40,958 bases of DNA from CAZCQP01 sp964500895. Its GTDB lineage: Bacteria > Bacillota > Clostridia > Lachnospirales > JAISER01. The translations under genes and the position numbers were made by a program. Shown here piece by piece: positions 40,293-40,958 of this stretch. The notes beneath the pieces were generated by a model that saw only the letters and a list, made by a program, of their open reading frames with translations, searched no databases and had not been told where the DNA came from. The stretch's first letter is position 1; each line of letters begins with the position of its first letter. The stretch spans positions 1 to 40,958 of the forward strand of contig CAZCQP010000022.1 in the NCBI GenBank assembly GCA_964500895.1. Reading direction: 5' to 3'.

Positions 40293-40906
40293 TTATAAAT
40301 TCAAGTAAGTATTTCCAAGCAAGATCATACACTGAAAACATTCAGCATCCATGTTACTCAGTTGCTCAAAAGCAAGTTTACTTTCTTCTAAATATCTTGC
40401 AGTACGTTGGTAACCTTCGGGGGTTTCGGTAGCAAATAATTGTATACCGTATTTCCATAATATTGAAGCATAAGATTTTGTGGCTTTAATAGCATCATAA
40501 ATAGGATTAGCTTTAATTGTCCAAATAGTGTCATTATATGCCTGACTAATTTGCTGTGAAAAATCTTCTTCTAATATATGAGTTTCATTAATCAAGTGTA
40601 AAGTGCGTGCTTTTTGAAAAATTCTGGACAATATCAGTTTAGGACTGTTCTGTTTTGTAAATCCTGAGCAATTTGTTTGACTGCCTCTAGAATTAAAGCA
40701 GTTTTTCCCACTCCACCATATCCAAATAAAATATAAGAAGCCTGTTTTCTCAATGCTCCAGGCCGACCATACACAAATTCCTTAATGCCCTCGATTTCTT
40801 TGTCGCGGCAAACTATATTCATGTCTGGAAAAGGCATGTCTTGAACATTATGAACAGCGATAGGAATAGACCTGTTCCGAAACCTTGCATTGACAGCAAA
40901 TAACAG
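40293..40906 (-). pseudogene. STAND/NB-ARC ATPase remnant
   Basis: Two same-strand pieces belong to one broken gene. The right-hand piece (40906-40634) reads NIVCRDKEIEGIKEFV and then ILFGYGGVGKTALILEAVKQI, the start of an NB-ARC/STAND ATPase with its P-loop. It meets a stop, and the next piece (40631-40293) is in another frame and looks like a helical C-terminal segment (YEESKLAF-like TPR character, ending NTYLNL). Most of the ATPase domain between them is missing. Any N-terminal effector domain would lie right of the window, beyond a stop at 40909-40907. Intact relatives often act in signalling or phage defence. Confidence 0.65.
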
Positions 40907-40958
40907 CTAAACTAAGAGCATGGATAATAAAACACGCATAGCAAACCTAAAAGAAAAC

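Noticed and set aside
1..40958. CRISPR arrays, tRNA (including tRNA-Pyl) and rRNA genes
   Set aside because: No regularly spaced repeats and no tRNA- or rRNA-like sequence were recognised by eye in the intergenic stretches.

Overview
The window reads as chromosome from an anaerobic Firmicute of the class Clostridia. Supporting signs are purine-rich ribosome binding sites, strong TTGACA/TATAAT promoters, a type III glutamine synthetase, a Tn916-type integrase module, and a corrinoid methyltransferase set that includes a dimethylamine methyltransferase read through an in-frame amber codon. The host should therefore make pyrrolysine, although no pyl genes lie in the window. No rRNA, tRNA or CRISPR array was seen.

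1-3037: the end of an integrated element. It holds the C-terminal part of a large serine recombinase, a small hypothetical gene, a DUF3173 gene and a tyrosine integrase. The integrase abuts the 3' end of guaA, a known attachment site.

3017-11858: glutamine and amino-nitrogen metabolism. On the minus strand lie glmS, an ANTAR regulator, purF, dapF and guaA; glnN (type III glutamine synthetase) diverges from glmS. Both divergent leaders begin with a short hairpin carrying the same AAAGGC hexaloop. In the glnN leader this hairpin excludes an intrinsic terminator, so an ANTAR antitermination circuit is likely. Two copies of a 169-bp dispersed repeat with terminal inverted repeats lie at 5396 and 12230.

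12517-27185: methylamine and quaternary-amine region. An ogt-type methyltransferase gene is followed by a sigma-54 activator with PAS and Fis domains. Next come three identical-pattern 17-bp palindromes, a near-perfect -24/-12 promoter, and a cluster encoding an MmgE/PrpD protein, two MttB-family methyltransferases without pyrrolysine, a nitrilase-family hydrolase, a BCCT transporter, a GltS-type carrier and a third MttB-family protein. A second promoter then drives a corrinoid protein and the amber-containing mtbB. Together these could import a quaternary amine or amide, process it and pass methyl groups to a corrinoid protein; the substrate is unknown.

27478-34271: a DUF255/YyaL-type thioredoxin-domain gene broken by a 20-bp insertion at its CxxC motif, then a probable sulfur-amino-acid region (Rrf2 regulator, four-gene polar amino acid ABC importer, divergent transsulfuration-type PLP enzyme). 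Both divergent promoters carry nearly the same operator.

34416-40906: a CotJC/manganese-catalase remnant, then a LacI-regulated set of three SnoaL/NTF2-like genes and a sodium:solute symporter. One palindromic operator is repeated at three promoters. This set matches no pathway I recognise. The window ends in a broken STAND/NB-ARC ATPase gene.
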